Shown: positions 32,933 to 42,682, counted from the stretch's first letter. The stretch: DNA of 64,000 bases from Vulcanimicrobiota bacterium (GCA_027307235.1 DAHUXH010000007.1:186001-250000); one strand, 5' to 3'. Notes: generated by a model from the letters alone, not told the origin. Program-made: numbers and translations.

Positions 32933-35081
32933 GCCGGCAACCAAGACGCCGCGTAAGCGCCGCGCCGTGTGGCGAACGCTGGCGCTGGCCGTGCTCTTCA
33001 TCGCCTTTGCGTCGGCTGGATTGCTCGGCGGCATGGTGGCCGCCTACTCGCGCAACCTGCCGGACATCAGCCGCATGGCCGACTATCAGCCGCCGAGCGC
33101 GACGCGTATCTTTGCGCGCGACGGCACGCGCTTGGCTGACGTGTACGATCAAGATCGCGTCTGGGTGCCGCTCTCGAAGATCCCGCCGATCGTGCGCGAG
33201 GCGTTCGTCGCCAACGAAGATCATAATTTCTACTACCATCACGGCGTTGATTTCGGCGGCATCGCGCGCGCCGCGTTCGCCGACCTCCTGCACCAGCACT
33301 TGCAAGGCGCCTCGACGATCACGCAGCAGTTGGCACGCGGGCTCTTTCTCAACGACGAAGTCTCGATCACGCGCAAGATTCAGGAAGCGCTGCTCGCGAT
33401 GGAAATCGAGCGTTATTACACCAAGGACGAGATTCTCGAACGCTATCTCAACCTGATCTATCTCGGATCGCAAGCCTACGGCGTCGATGCCGCCGCGCAC
33501 ACCTACTTCGGCCGTTCCGTCGACAAGCTGGCGCTCGCGCAAGCCGCGATGCTGGCGGGCGTGGTGGCGGCGCCGTCGGATTACTCGCCGCTCACCAACT
33601 TGACGCTCGCGCGCGAACGCCAACGGCACGTCTTGGACCGGATGGTGAGCAGCGGCTACGTCACGCAAGCGCAAGCCGATGAGGCGTATAGCGGGCCGCT
33701 CGGTCTCATGCCCGAGCGTTCGTCGGGAATCGCGGGATACGTCGATCCATACTTCACGACGTTTGCGGTCGATCAGCTCGACAAATACTTCGGCGATCGC
33801 GCGGTCAAGGAAGGCGGTCTGCAAGTCTATACGACCGTCGATCCGCATCTTGAAGACATCGCGCAAGAAGCCGTGACCTGGGGCGTCAAAGCCGCGGTCG
33901 CCGAGGGCATCAACGCGCACGAAGGTGCGCTGGTCGCGATTCGTCCGTCGACGGGTGAGATCGTGGCGATGGTCGGCGGCAAGGGATTCACGCTCGACAA
34001 TCAGTTCAACCGTGCCTGGCAGGCGCGCCGCCAACCCGGCTCCTCATTCAAAGCATACGTTTACACGGCCGCGATCGCATCGGGACTGCAGCCGACGACG
34101 GTAATCGACGATAGTCCGGTCTCGTATCCGATGGGCGACGGAACGCGCTGGTCGCCGACCGACGACGATCTGCGATTCCTCGGACCGGTGACGCTGCGCC
34201 GCGCGCTCGCGCTCTCGCGCAACGTCGTCGCGGTCAAGCTCGCGGATCGCGTGGGCATCGATCAGGTGATCGACTACGCGCACCGCATGGGCATCCAATC
34301 GCAACTCGAAGCCAATCTCTCGCTCGCGCTCGGAACATCGGTCGTGACGGTGCTCGATCAAGCCTCGGGCTACGCGACGCTCGCCAATGACGGCATCCGC
34401 ATCGAACCCTATGCGCTCAAGCTGGTCAAAGACTCGCTGGGCAACGTCGTGCTCGACAACCGCATTCCGCAACAGACCGACGCGGTCAGCGCGGGAACCG
34501 CGTTCATCATCACCTCGATGCTCGAAGACGTGATCGCCTACGGCACGGGAACCAACGCCAACATCGGGCGGCCTGCAGCCGGAAAGACCGGCACGACCTC
34601 GGATTTTCGCGACGCATGGTTCGTGGGCTTTACGCCCGACCTCGTTGCCGCAGTCTGGATCGGGAACGACGACAACTCACGCATGAACGAATCCTACGGC
34701 GGCAACATCCCGGCGCGCATCTGGGCGCGTTTCATGAAAGCGGCGCTGGCCGGTGTGCCGCCGCATGACTTCGTCATGCCGCAAAATGAAGTGCGCCGTA
34801 TCGGCGGCTGCGGCGCGCCGGTCGATTACGTGCTCGCGCAGTTCGCGAGCCCGTCACCGTGCGATCAGTCCGGCACGTTCACGCCCATTCCCGCCGCTGA
34901 CACGTCGCTGGTGCCGTCGTCGCCATCGCCGTCGCCCGCGGCATCAGCCACGGTCGCGCCGAGCGCGACGCCGCCGCCGAACTCCGCCGGTGACGGCCAG
35001 AATTTCGTGACGCTCGATGCGTCGCCGGCTGCCGCATCACCGCCCGCCGCCTCGCCGCCCCCGCGACCGCGCGCGCGCTAA
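32907..35081 (+). CDS. penicillin-binding protein 1A (bifunctional GT51/transpeptidase)
   Basis: Class A PBP of 724 residues that polymerises and cross-links peptidoglycan. A basic cytoplasmic start is followed by a membrane helix (about 22-44). The GT51 domain has EDHNFYYHHGVDFGG (catalytic Glu104) and GASTITQQLARGLFL (134-148). The transpeptidase domain has SSFK with Ser379 and Lys382, an SRN motif near 436 and KTGTTSDFRDAWFVGF near 552. The last 90 residues are a Ser/Pro/Ala-rich disordered tail. It starts inside nusB and its stop overlaps xseA by one base. Confidence 0.95.
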   Translation: MDGYRRRRKPATKTPRKRRAVWRTLALAVLFIAFASAGLLGGMVAAYSRNLPDISRMADYQPPSATRIFARDGTRLADVYDQDRVWVPLSKIPPIVREAFVANEDHNFYYHHGVDFGGIARAAFADLLHQHLQGASTITQQLARGLFLNDEVSITRKIQEALLAMEIERYYTKDEILERYLNLIYLGSQAYGVDAAAHTYFGRSVDKLALAQAAMLAGVVAAPSDYSPLTNLTLARERQRHVLDRMVSSGYVTQAQADEAYSGPLGLMPERSSGIAGYVDPYFTTFAVDQLDKYFGDRAVKEGGLQVYTTVDPHLEDIAQEAVTWGVKAAVAEGINAHEGALVAIRPSTGEIVAMVGGKGFTLDNQFNRAWQARRQPGSSFKAYVYTAAIASGLQPTTVIDDSPVSYPMGDGTRWSPTDDDLRFLGPVTLRRALALSRNVVAVKLADRVGIDQVIDYAHRMGIQSQLEANLSLALGTSVVTVLDQASGYATLANDGIRIEPYALKLVKDSLGNVVLDNRIPQQTDAVSAGTAFIITSMLEDVIAYGTGTNANIGRPAAGKTGTTSDFRDAWFVGFTPDLVAAVWIGNDDNSRMNESYGGNIPARIWARFMKAALAGVPPHDFVMPQNEVRRIGGCGAPVDYVLAQFASPSPCDQSGTFTPIPAADTSLVPSSPSPSPAASATVAPSATPPPNSAGDGQNFVTLDASPAAASPPAASPPPRPRAR

Positions 35082-36367
35082 TGTCGCAATCCGAAAGCGC
35101 CGGATATTCCGACGAACGGCGCATCTACACGGTCGGAGAGTTCGCGCAAGGAATGAGCGCGTGGTTTGCGCGCGTGCCGCGATTGCAAAGCATCGCGATC
35201 GCGGGTGAGGTCTCCGAAAAACGCGCCTTCGGCAACGGTCACGTCGGATTCCGCCTCAAAGAAGGCCAAGCCGTACTGGAATGCGTGATGTTCGCGGACA
35301 AGCGACGCACCGCGCAACTCTTCGACAACGGCACGTCGGTGATCGCCACCGGCGATGTGCGCGTGCGTGCGGATCGCAGCGGATTTCAATTGCACGTCGA
35401 GAGCATTGAACTCACCGGCATCGGCGCGCTCGCGGCTCAAGTCGAAGCGCTTCGCGAGAAGTTCATGCGCGAAGGTCTGTTCGCCGATGCGCGCAAGCGC
35501 GCGGTGCCGCTGCTGCCGATGCGGGTCGCGCTCGTTTCGGCGCGCGGCATGGGCGCCGAGGATTTCGAGCACGTGCTGCGCACGCGCGCGCCGCACGTCG
35601 AGATCGTCTTCGTCGAGACACGCGTGCAGGGCCAATTCGCTGAAGTCGACATCGCCGGCGCCATCGACGACGCGTCGCGTGAACGTGTCGATGTGATTGC
35701 GCTCGTTCGCGGCGGCGGCAGTTACGAAGATCTTTTTCCGTTCAATTTGGAGCCGGTGGTGCGCGCCATCGTTCGCTCGAACCGGCCGGTCATCACCGCG
35801 ATCGGTCACAAGGGACACCACCACCTGGCCGACGACGTCGCCGACGGCACGTACCCGACGCCGAGTCTGGCCGCCGAGGCGATCGCCAGCCGCTGGGAAG
35901 ATGCGCGCCGCACGGTACGCGACGCGCAGCGGCGACTCGAACGCAGCGCCGAGCAGACCATCGTTCGCGCGGCGCAACGTGCCGCGTCCAAGGAGGACGC
36001 GCTGCGCTTGGCGGCGGCGCATCTCATCTCCAATCGCGTCGAACGCGTCTACGCGCGTTCACGGCGCATCGAATCGCTCAACCCGCACCAGCAACTCGCC
36101 AAGCGCGCCGAACGGTTTGCCGCCGTGCGCGCCCGGCTCGATGCGTGGCCGTCGCAAGCGCGCTTCGAACGGGTCCTCGAACGGACGGCGGCGCGGCTGG
36201 CTGCGCTCGACCCCTCGGCGCCGCTGGAGCGAGGATATGCGATCGTCACCAAGGGCGGCCACGCGGTGAGCGATGCCGCGCAGGTTGCGCCGGGCGACGT
36301 GCTGCGGGCCCGCGTCCGTCGCGGGACGCTCGATGCTCGCGTCGAAGGCGTGCATCTCGATGAGTAA
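35081..36367 (+). CDS. xseA: exodeoxyribonuclease VII large subunit XseA
   Basis: ExoVII degrades single-stranded DNA in repair and recombination. 428 residues: an OB domain (about 12-115, with IAGEVSEKRAFGNGHVGFRLK), a catalytic domain (LVSARGMGAEDF, IALVRGGGSYEDLFPFN) and a long coiled-coil C-terminus. The usual VGHETD near the active centre reads IGHKGHH (241-247), an unusual substitution. The TPSLAAE motif that follows is conserved. It overlaps xseB by 8 bases. Confidence 0.93.
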   Translation: MSQSESAGYSDERRIYTVGEFAQGMSAWFARVPRLQSIAIAGEVSEKRAFGNGHVGFRLKEGQAVLECVMFADKRRTAQLFDNGTSVIATGDVRVRADRSGFQLHVESIELTGIGALAAQVEALREKFMREGLFADARKRAVPLLPMRVALVSARGMGAEDFEHVLRTRAPHVEIVFVETRVQGQFAEVDIAGAIDDASRERVDVIALVRGGGSYEDLFPFNLEPVVRAIVRSNRPVITAIGHKGHHHLADDVADGTYPTPSLAAEAIASRWEDARRTVRDAQRRLERSAEQTIVRAAQRAASKEDALRLAAAHLISNRVERVYARSRRIESLNPHQQLAKRAERFAAVRARLDAWPSQARFERVLERTAARLAALDPSAPLERGYAIVTKGGHAVSDAAQVAPGDVLRARVRRGTLDARVEGVHLDE

Positions 36368-36575
36368 CAGCGCGCCACAGACGTTCGAAGAGAAGCTCGC
36401 TCGTATCGACGCGATCGTCAAAGAACTCGAAAGCGGCAACGTCGATCTCGACCGATCGCTCGCGCTGTTCGAGGAAGGCAAGACGCTCGTGCGCGCATGC
36501 GAAGCGCAGTTGAAGGACGCCCAGGAGAAGATCAAGCGCGCGATGACACCCGGCGCGGATCATGGGGCGCCGTGA
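36360..36575 (+). CDS. xseB: exodeoxyribonuclease VII small subunit XseB
   Basis: 71-residue helical hairpin protein. TFEEKLARIDAIVKELESGNVDLDRSLALFEEGKTLVRACEAQL matches XseB throughout. Several copies wrap the coiled coil of XseA. ATG 36360 lies within the last codons of xseA, so the two are translationally coupled. It overlaps tlyA by 14 bases. Confidence 0.94.
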   Translation: MSNSAPQTFEEKLARIDAIVKELESGNVDLDRSLALFEEGKTLVRACEAQLKDAQEKIKRAMTPGADHGAP

Positions 36576-37350
36576 ACGCGCCGACGTCGTCGTCGCCGAT
36601 CGCGAGGGGATGACGCGTTCGCAAGCGCGCAGCCTGATCATGGAAGGCCGCGTGCGCGTAGACGGCAACGTGGTGCTCAAGGCCGGGCAGACGATTGCGC
36701 CGCAGGCGCGGATCGAGATCGAGCGGCCGCGCCGTTACGTCAGCCGCGGCGGCGAGAAGCTTGAAGCGGCACTCGATGCGTTCGGATTGGACGTTGCCGG
36801 CCTCGCGATGCTCGACGTCGGAGCCTCGACCGGCGGGTTCACCGATTGCCTGTTGCAGCGCGGCGCCGCGCACGTGACCGCCGTGGACGTCGGCTACGGG
36901 CAGCTCGACTGGAAGTTGCGCAACGACCCGCGCGTCACCAACGTCGAACGCACCAACATTCGCCTCGTCCCCGGCGATGCGTTTCCCGCCGGATTCGATG
37001 CGATCGTGGTCGACGCTTCGTTCATCTCGCTGCGCACCGTGCTCGCGCGAGCGCAAGCGTTCTTGCGTTCCGGCGGTTGGATCGTGGCGCTGGTGAAGCC
37101 GCAGTTCGAAGCCGGCCGCGAACGCTTGGGTTCAGGCGGCGTGGTGCGCGATCCCGAGGTGCACCGCGCGGTGCTGCGAGAAGTGCGCGACGAGATGATC
37201 GCAAGCGGACTCATGCCGGTCGCCCTGATCGCATCGCCGTTGCTTGGACCGGCCGGAAACCGGGAGTTCCTTCTGCTGCTGCGCCGCGAGGGCCACGCGG
37301 TGGAGGACGCCGTCATCGACGCCGTCGTCGATGGGGAGCTAGCGCAATGA
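36562..37350 (+). CDS. tlyA: TlyA-family rRNA 2'-O-methyltransferase (hemolysin A family)
   Basis: 262 residues: an N-terminal S4 domain (to about 60) and an FtsJ-type methyltransferase domain (LDVGASTGGFTDCLLQRGAAHVTAVDVGYGQ). The K-D-K-E tetrad is partly visible (Lys in YVSRGGEKLEAAL, Asp in IVVDASFISL, Lys in ALVKPQFEAGRE). TlyA methylates 16S C1409 and 23S C1920, which gives capreomycin sensitivity. Its stop overlaps nadK (ATGA), and the xse-tlyA-nadK-recN order is common in Terrabacteria. Confidence 0.93.
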   Translation: MGRRERADVVVADREGMTRSQARSLIMEGRVRVDGNVVLKAGQTIAPQARIEIERPRRYVSRGGEKLEAALDAFGLDVAGLAMLDVGASTGGFTDCLLQRGAAHVTAVDVGYGQLDWKLRNDPRVTNVERTNIRLVPGDAFPAGFDAIVVDASFISLRTVLARAQAFLRSGGWIVALVKPQFEAGRERLGSGGVVRDPEVHRAVLREVRDEMIASGLMPVALIASPLLGPAGNREFLLLLRREGHAVEDAVIDAVVDGELAQ

Positions 37351-38201
37351 GGCGAAAAACCATCGCGATCTCCGCCGATGTGCGCCGTGACAACGCGAAA
37401 GCCATCGCACACCGGGTCGCGCAGTCGTTCGCGGCGAGCGGCTATCAGATCGCGCTCTTTCCGCGTCACGAAGATGTCGCGGCGATCGGCACCGGCGGAT
37501 CGATCGAAGATGCTCGGCTCGTGATCACGATCGGCGGCGACGGCACGTTGCTGCGCGCCGCACGCATCGCCGACGAATACGGTTTGCCGATCCTCGGGAT
37601 CAACACCGGCCGTCTGGGTTTTCTCACCGAACTCGATGAAGGCGATCCGCGCATTGACGCGCTCCCGTCCGTGCTCGACGGCGGCACGCAGATCGAAGAG
37701 CGTGCAGCGTTGCGTGCGTACTATCAGGACAAGACCTTTTTCGCGCTCAACGACGTGGTCGTGCGCAAGGGCGGCGTCTCGCGGTTGGTCCCGTTCAGCT
37801 TGCGTGTCAACGACGATCCCGCCGCGCAGATTCCGGCGGACGGCATCTGCATCGCCACGCCGACCGGCTCGACCGCGTACTTCCTTTCCGCCGGCGGAGC
37901 GATCATCTCGCCCGACGTCGATGCGTTCGGCATCGTGCCGCTGCTGCCGCACACGCTCTTCTCGCGCCCGCTGATCGTCGCGACCTCGACGCGCATCGAG
38001 ATCGGGTGCGACTCAGAGATGGCCCAAGCGCAACTCGAATGCGACGGCGACATCTTGAGCGACATCGTGCCGGGCACCAGCGTGATCGTGAGCAAACATC
38101 CCAACCCCGTGCGCTTCGTGCGGCTCGGGCGCTTCCGTTTCTTCGAACGGCTCGAAGAAAAGATGCGCTGGGGTGTTTCCATCAAAGAACGTTTGCGGTA
38201 A
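37347..38201 (+). CDS. nadK: NAD kinase
   Basis: Phosphorylates NAD to NADP. 284 residues with the kinase motif GGDGT (63-67), NTGRLGFLTELDEG, the ADGICIATPTGSTAYFLSAGG signature and ISPDVDAFGIVPLLPHTLFSRPL. ATG 37347 overlaps the tlyA stop. It lies between tlyA and recN as in Bacillus and actinobacterial relatives. Confidence 0.95.
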   Translation: MRRKTIAISADVRRDNAKAIAHRVAQSFAASGYQIALFPRHEDVAAIGTGGSIEDARLVITIGGDGTLLRAARIADEYGLPILGINTGRLGFLTELDEGDPRIDALPSVLDGGTQIEERAALRAYYQDKTFFALNDVVVRKGGVSRLVPFSLRVNDDPAAQIPADGICIATPTGSTAYFLSAGGAIISPDVDAFGIVPLLPHTLFSRPLIVATSTRIEIGCDSEMAQAQLECDGDILSDIVPGTSVIVSKHPNPVRFVRLGRFRFFERLEEKMRWGVSIKERLR

Positions 38202-38214
38202 GAGCATCCACGCG

Positions 38215-39903
38215 ATGTTGCGCCGGCTTACCATCGAAAACGTCGGGTTGATCGAGCGGGCCGAGGTTGAATTCTCCCCCGGTGCGACGCTGTTCACCGG
38301 CGAGACCGGATCGGGCAAGACGATGCTGCTCGGCGCGCTCGCGCTCGCGCTCGGCGAGCGTGCGAGCGCGGAGATGGTGCGCAGCCGTGCGGGCAAAGCG
38401 GTGGTGACCTTGTGGTTTGACGCCGATGACGCGCTGCGCGAACGCCTGTCGGCTGACGGTTTCGCGCTCGATGCGGGCGAGGAGGCGGCGATCGTGCGCG
38501 AGGTCGGCGCCGACGGACGTTCGAGCGCGCGTCTGTGCGGAAAACCGGCGACCGCCGTGTATGTGCGTGAGATCGCGGCGAGGCTCGCCGATACCATCGG
38601 ACAGTTCGAAGCGCAGCGTCTGCTTGCGCCCGCTTTTCATGCTGAGTTGCTCGATCGTTTCGCGGGAGCTCGCGCGATTGCCGTGCGGCAGGCCGTCGCA
38701 CAGGCACACGCCCGTCTGCACGATCTGCGCGCCAAGATGGCGGCGCTGCACGATGATGCGCAGCGATCACAACGCGAGCGGGACGATGCGCGCGAAGCGC
38801 TCGATGAGATCGACGCTGCCCGGCTGGAGCCCGGCGAGGACCGTCGTCTCGAAGAGCGGCGTCGCGTGCTCGACAATCTCGAACGCATCACCGTGGCGTT
38901 GCGTGCCGCGCACGAAGCGTTGGCTGGCGACGAGGGCAGCGCGGTCGAAGACTTCGGCAGCGCGCTGCGAGCGCTGGACGCCGTAGCGCCGTACGGCGAG
39001 GTTTATGCGCGCATGGCAGACCGCCTGCGCGCGCTGCAGAGCGATGCCAACGATCTCGCACTCGACCTGTCGCGTGAACTCGACGCCGGAGAGTTCGACA
39101 ACGGCGAACTCGAAGCGATCAACGCGCGTCTGGATGCGCTCGCGAAACTCAAGCGCCGGTATGGTCCGTCGCTCGACGACGTGCATGCTCATCAGGCGCG
39201 TGCGCGCGAGGTCGTCGATGCATTCGAGCGGCACGACGAACGCGAAGCCGAACTGCGCGCGGCGATGGACGTTGCTGACAGCGCAATGTGCGCGGCCGCC
39301 GGGGAATTGACCAACTTGCGGCGCGATGCCGCGCGCGCGTTGACGGACGCAATTGCCGTTGAGTTCGCCGATCTGGCATTGGCCGCCGGACGCTTCGACG
39401 TGCGGCTGGAGCCATACGAGCAGATCGGTCCGAACGGCGCGGAGCGCGTCGAGTTTCTCTTTTCGGCCAATCCCGGCGAAGCGTTGCGTTCGCTTGCGAA
39501 GTGCGCGTCGGGAGGTGAGTTGTCACGGCTGTTGCTGGCGCTGGTGGTCACGCTCGCCACATCGCGCGAGCGCACGGCGCTGGTCTTCGACGAGATCGAC
39601 GCCGGCATCGGCGGTGCGACCGCACGCGCCGTCGGCGCGCGCATCGCCCGCCTTGCACGCGGCGGTCAAGTCATGTGCGTCACGCATCTGGCACAGATCG
39701 CCGCGTACGCCGATGCGCACTACGTGCTCACGAAGCACGAACGCGACGGCACGACAACCATCGGCGTGCGGCTTCTCGCCGCCGTCGCCGACCGCGAAGC
39801 CGAGATCGCGCGCATGCTCTCCGGGGAGACGCATGACGCCGCGCTCACACACGCGCGCGCTCTGCTCGGCGAGGGCGCGTTACGGGATTTGGTGGATTTT
39901 TAA
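38215..39903 (+). CDS. recN: DNA repair protein RecN
   Basis: SMC-like ATPase acting early in double-strand-break repair. 562 residues: Walker A GETGSGKT (29-36), a central region of coiled coils (about 150-370, e.g. DDAQRSQRERDDAREALDEIDAA) and a C-terminal signature ASGGELSRLLLALVVTLA with Walker B ALVFDEIDAGIGG. ATG 38215 is 13 bases after nadK. recN is often LexA-controlled, but no LexA box is visible before it here. Its 3' end overlaps the convergent pyk gene by 24 bases. Confidence 0.95.
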   Translation: MLRRLTIENVGLIERAEVEFSPGATLFTGETGSGKTMLLGALALALGERASAEMVRSRAGKAVVTLWFDADDALRERLSADGFALDAGEEAAIVREVGADGRSSARLCGKPATAVYVREIAARLADTIGQFEAQRLLAPAFHAELLDRFAGARAIAVRQAVAQAHARLHDLRAKMAALHDDAQRSQRERDDAREALDEIDAARLEPGEDRRLEERRRVLDNLERITVALRAAHEALAGDEGSAVEDFGSALRALDAVAPYGEVYARMADRLRALQSDANDLALDLSRELDAGEFDNGELEAINARLDALAKLKRRYGPSLDDVHAHQARAREVVDAFERHDEREAELRAAMDVADSAMCAAAGELTNLRRDAARALTDAIAVEFADLALAAGRFDVRLEPYEQIGPNGAERVEFLFSANPGEALRSLAKCASGGELSRLLLALVVTLATSRERTALVFDEIDAGIGGATARAVGARIARLARGGQVMCVTHLAQIAAYADAHYVLTKHERDGTTTIGVRLLAAVADREAEIARMLSGETHDAALTHARALLGEGALRDLVDF

Positions 39904-41313
39904 GACGTTGGTGCCGCCGGTGCCGACCGGCATGCCGGTGGTGAACGCGATGCGCTCGCCCGTGCGTACCAGCCCTGCTTGCAGCATGCGCTGTTCGGTC
40001 ATATAGAGCAGCACGTCGATGCTGGCGTAGTGATCGATCAGCATCGACTCGGTCCCCCACAGCAAGGACAAGCGACGGGCGACCGCCGGATCGGGAGTCA
40101 ACGCGATGATGCGTGCGCGCGGACGAAATGCCGCGATATGAAGCGCGGTGTTTCCGGTGGTGGTGCCGGTGACGATGTACGGAATGCCCAACTCGTCGCT
40201 CGAGCGCGTCGCCGCCTCGGCGATCGATGTCGCAACGGTCGGTTCGATGCCGTCCAGCCGCCGGTCGCGCAACTGGGCGTGCGGGTAGTATTTTTCAATC
40301 TCGCGCGCGATCTCGGCCATCGTGCGCACGGCTTGCGCCGGATACATGCCGCGAGCGGTCTCGCCCGAGAGCATCACGGCGTCGGTGCCGTCGAGGATCG
40401 CGTTGGCGACGTCGGTGGTCTCGGCGCGCGTCGGGCGCGCGGACGAGATCATCGATTCGAGCATCTGCGTCGCGGTCACGACCGGCTTGCTCGCGCGATT
40501 GCACTTGGCGATCAGTTGCTTCTGAACCAGCGGCACCCGTTCGAGCGGAATCTCGATGCCGAGGTCGCCGCGCGCGACCATGATCCCGTCGGAGGCCGCG
40601 ATGATGTCGTCGAGTTCTTCCAGCGCCTCATGCTTCTCGATCTTGGCGAGCACCGGCGTGTTCTTGCCGCGCTCCGCGATGAAGTGCTTGATGCGGTGAA
40701 TATCGGCCGCCGATCGCACGAACGACACCGCGATGAAATCGACGTTGTGCAGCAATCCGAACTCGCAATATTCCAAGTCGCGGTCGGTCACCGCGGCCAC
40801 GTTGAGCGAGCCGTCGGGATAGTTGATGCCTTGGGTCGATCGCAGATCGCCGCCGAACTCAACGGTGGTTTCGATCTCGTGCGCGGTCTTGCCGATAATG
40901 CGTAGCGTGATCGCGCCGTCTTGAAGATAGAGCCGGTTGCCGACGGTCACGTCGTGCGGTAGATCGCGGTACGATACCGACACGCGCTCGGCCGTTCCGG
41001 CATCGTCATCGGTCGTCAGCACGAAGCGCGCGCCGCGCTCCAAGCGCACCGAGGGAACGCCGTCATGCAGTTTTCCGGTGCGCACCTTCGGGCCGGGAAG
41101 GTCTTGCAGCACCGCGACGTAGATGCCGAGTTCGCTTGCGATCGCGCGCGCGTTTTTGATGACCTCCGCGTGCTCGTCGGGTGTTCCGTGCGAGAAGTTC
41201 AAGCGAATCACGTTGGTTCCGCACAGGAACAGCGAGCGCATCATCGCCGGTTCGCGTGATGCGGGTCCGATCGTCGCGACGATCTTCGTGCGTTTTTGCA
41301 AGATTTGTTCCAT
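39880..41313 (-). CDS. pyk: pyruvate kinase
   Basis: Last glycolytic enzyme, phosphoenolpyruvate to pyruvate with ATP gain. 477 residues: KRTKIVATIGPASREPAMMRSL start, the NVIRLNFSHGTPDEH segment, ARGDLGIEIPLERVPLVQKQLI, the catalytic-site IEKHEALEELD and TDVANAILDGTDAVMLSGETARGMYP. A C-terminal allosteric domain follows. ATG 41313 (MEQILQKRTK) is the family start, while the frame continues far upstream only because of GC bias. It is divergent from the proline-rich protein gene and 3'-overlaps recN. Confidence 0.96.
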   Translation of the reverse strand: MEQILQKRTKIVATIGPASREPAMMRSLFLCGTNVIRLNFSHGTPDEHAEVIKNARAIASELGIYVAVLQDLPGPKVRTGKLHDGVPSVRLERGARFVLTTDDDAGTAERVSVSYRDLPHDVTVGNRLYLQDGAITLRIIGKTAHEIETTVEFGGDLRSTQGINYPDGSLNVAAVTDRDLEYCEFGLLHNVDFIAVSFVRSAADIHRIKHFIAERGKNTPVLAKIEKHEALEELDDIIAASDGIMVARGDLGIEIPLERVPLVQKQLIAKCNRASKPVVTATQMLESMISSARPTRAETTDVANAILDGTDAVMLSGETARGMYPAQAVRTMAEIAREIEKYYPHAQLRDRRLDGIEPTVATSIAEAATRSSDELGIPYIVTGTTTGNTALHIAAFRPRARIIALTPDPAVARRLSLLWGTESMLIDHYASIDVLLYMTEQRMLQAGLVRTGERIAFTTGMPVGTGGTNVLKIHQIP

Positions 41314-41377
41314 CGAGGCTGCGTGTGCGCGGCGCCTGTTGCAGGCTCCTGCGTTCGCCGGAGCGCATGTAAGCGCG

Positions 41378-42682
41378 ATGTTTGCGCGCGATCCACGGGA
41401 CGAGCACGGCAGACGGCGTCTCGCAATCAGCGGACTGGCGTCGATCGTGTTCCACCTGCTGATCGCCGCGTTGCTCTTCTCGCTCCCGTCGTCGACGTCG
41501 ACGCAGAGCCCGGCTGAGAGCACCATCGGCGGCACGGTCGTCACGATCACGAGCGCGCCCGCTCCGATCCCGACGGTTGCCGCGCGCGCTCCGGCGCGCA
41601 CCGCCCCGCGCATCGCTCCGCTGCACACGTCGGCGCAGCATATCCCGCCCGCGCAAAAACAGCCGCCGGCGCGCCATGAACTCGCGAAAGAGACGCCGCG
41701 CGGCACGCCCAATCCGCCGCCGCGTCCGCAGGCGACGGTGGCTCCGATTCCGGCCCCGAGCAACCCGCCGGTCTTCCAGCCGAGTCCGCGGCCGTCGCCG
41801 CCGGCCGTGCCGAGCGCCAACCCGAGCCCGCTCGCGGTCGCGCTCTCGCCGCGTCCGATTGCCACGCCGGCGCCCACGGCTCGTCCGACGCAAGCGCCGA
41901 CACCGGCACCGCAGACCCCCGCTCCGGTTCCCACCGCCACGCCGAAACCGGCCACGCCCGCGCCTCAGCCGACACTCGCGCGCACTGCCCCGCCCTCGCC
42001 CTCGCCCCGGCCGACCGCCTCCGCGCCGCCCGCCGTCGTCGCGGGTGTTCCGAGCCCGCTTCCGACCCACGCTCCCGTGGCCGCATCCTCGCCCAAGCCC
42101 GCGAGCCCAGCGCCGCTCGGGACCTCGACACCGGGGCCGAGCGCCGGAACGGGAACCGCCAAGAAGCCCGCGCCGCAGCGCCCGGTGGCCGTGCAGGCCA
42201 CGCCGGAGCCGTCGCCCGCCCCCAAGCCCAAACCATCGCCCGCAGGGTCCCCCGACATCAACGCCAAGCTGCGCGCGCTGCTGCCGAACAACCCGATCAA
42301 TCCGACGCGCGGCGGTTACACGCTCAAGCCCGGCTCGCTCGGGTCCTCGGTCGAACCGATTCCGCCGCCCGAGGTGCTCGCGCACACGCAGTTCATCTTC
42401 GAGACGAGCAAGGGCATCGGCCGCGACCGCGCCGTGAAGATGTGGGTGACGCAGGTGAAGCACGGGCCGTTAGGGCAGACCTGCGTCGGCTGGCTCGTCC
42501 GCTACCCGCAGGGGCCGACGATCGGCGGCGACCCGCACGGCATCACCATCCTCGGACGGGTGAATCTGCCGCCCGCTCAAGGCGAGGCCGGGTATCATCC
42601 GATCGTCGAGACCGATGCGTCGATGCCGTGCAGCCCGCGCGATCTGGTCCCGTTCACGCCCAGTCCGTCACCGTCGCCTTAA
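41378..42682 (+). CDS. membrane-anchored proline-rich periplasmic protein, unknown function
   Basis: 434 residues. A short basic N-terminus and one membrane helix (about 16-37, LAISGLASIVFHLLIAALLF, with a His as in TonB anchors) are followed by about 250 residues rich in Pro, Ala, Ser and Thr with no fold, able to span a periplasm. A C-terminal globular domain (about 300-425) includes INPTRGGYTLKPGS, EVLAHTQFIFETSKGIGRDRAVKMWV and two Cys. The layout is TonB-like, but the C-terminal domain is not a recognisable TonB fold. The function is unknown. ATG 41378 is chosen because earlier frame lies antisense within pyk. Confidence 0.65.
   Translation: MFARDPRDEHGRRRLAISGLASIVFHLLIAALLFSLPSSTSTQSPAESTIGGTVVTITSAPAPIPTVAARAPARTAPRIAPLHTSAQHIPPAQKQPPARHELAKETPRGTPNPPPRPQATVAPIPAPSNPPVFQPSPRPSPPAVPSANPSPLAVALSPRPIATPAPTARPTQAPTPAPQTPAPVPTATPKPATPAPQPTLARTAPPSPSPRPTASAPPAVVAGVPSPLPTHAPVAASSPKPASPAPLGTSTPGPSAGTGTAKKPAPQRPVAVQATPEPSPAPKPKPSPAGSPDINAKLRALLPNNPINPTRGGYTLKPGSLGSSVEPIPPPEVLAHTQFIFETSKGIGRDRAVKMWVTQVKHGPLGQTCVGWLVRYPQGPTIGGDPHGITILGRVNLPPAQGEAGYHPIVETDASMPCSPRDLVPFTPSPSPSP

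Noticed and set aside
39880-41955. 691-codon extension of pyk
   Set aside because: Residues before MEQILQKRTK have no pyruvate kinase similarity and are antisense to the proline-rich gene. The family start is at 41313.
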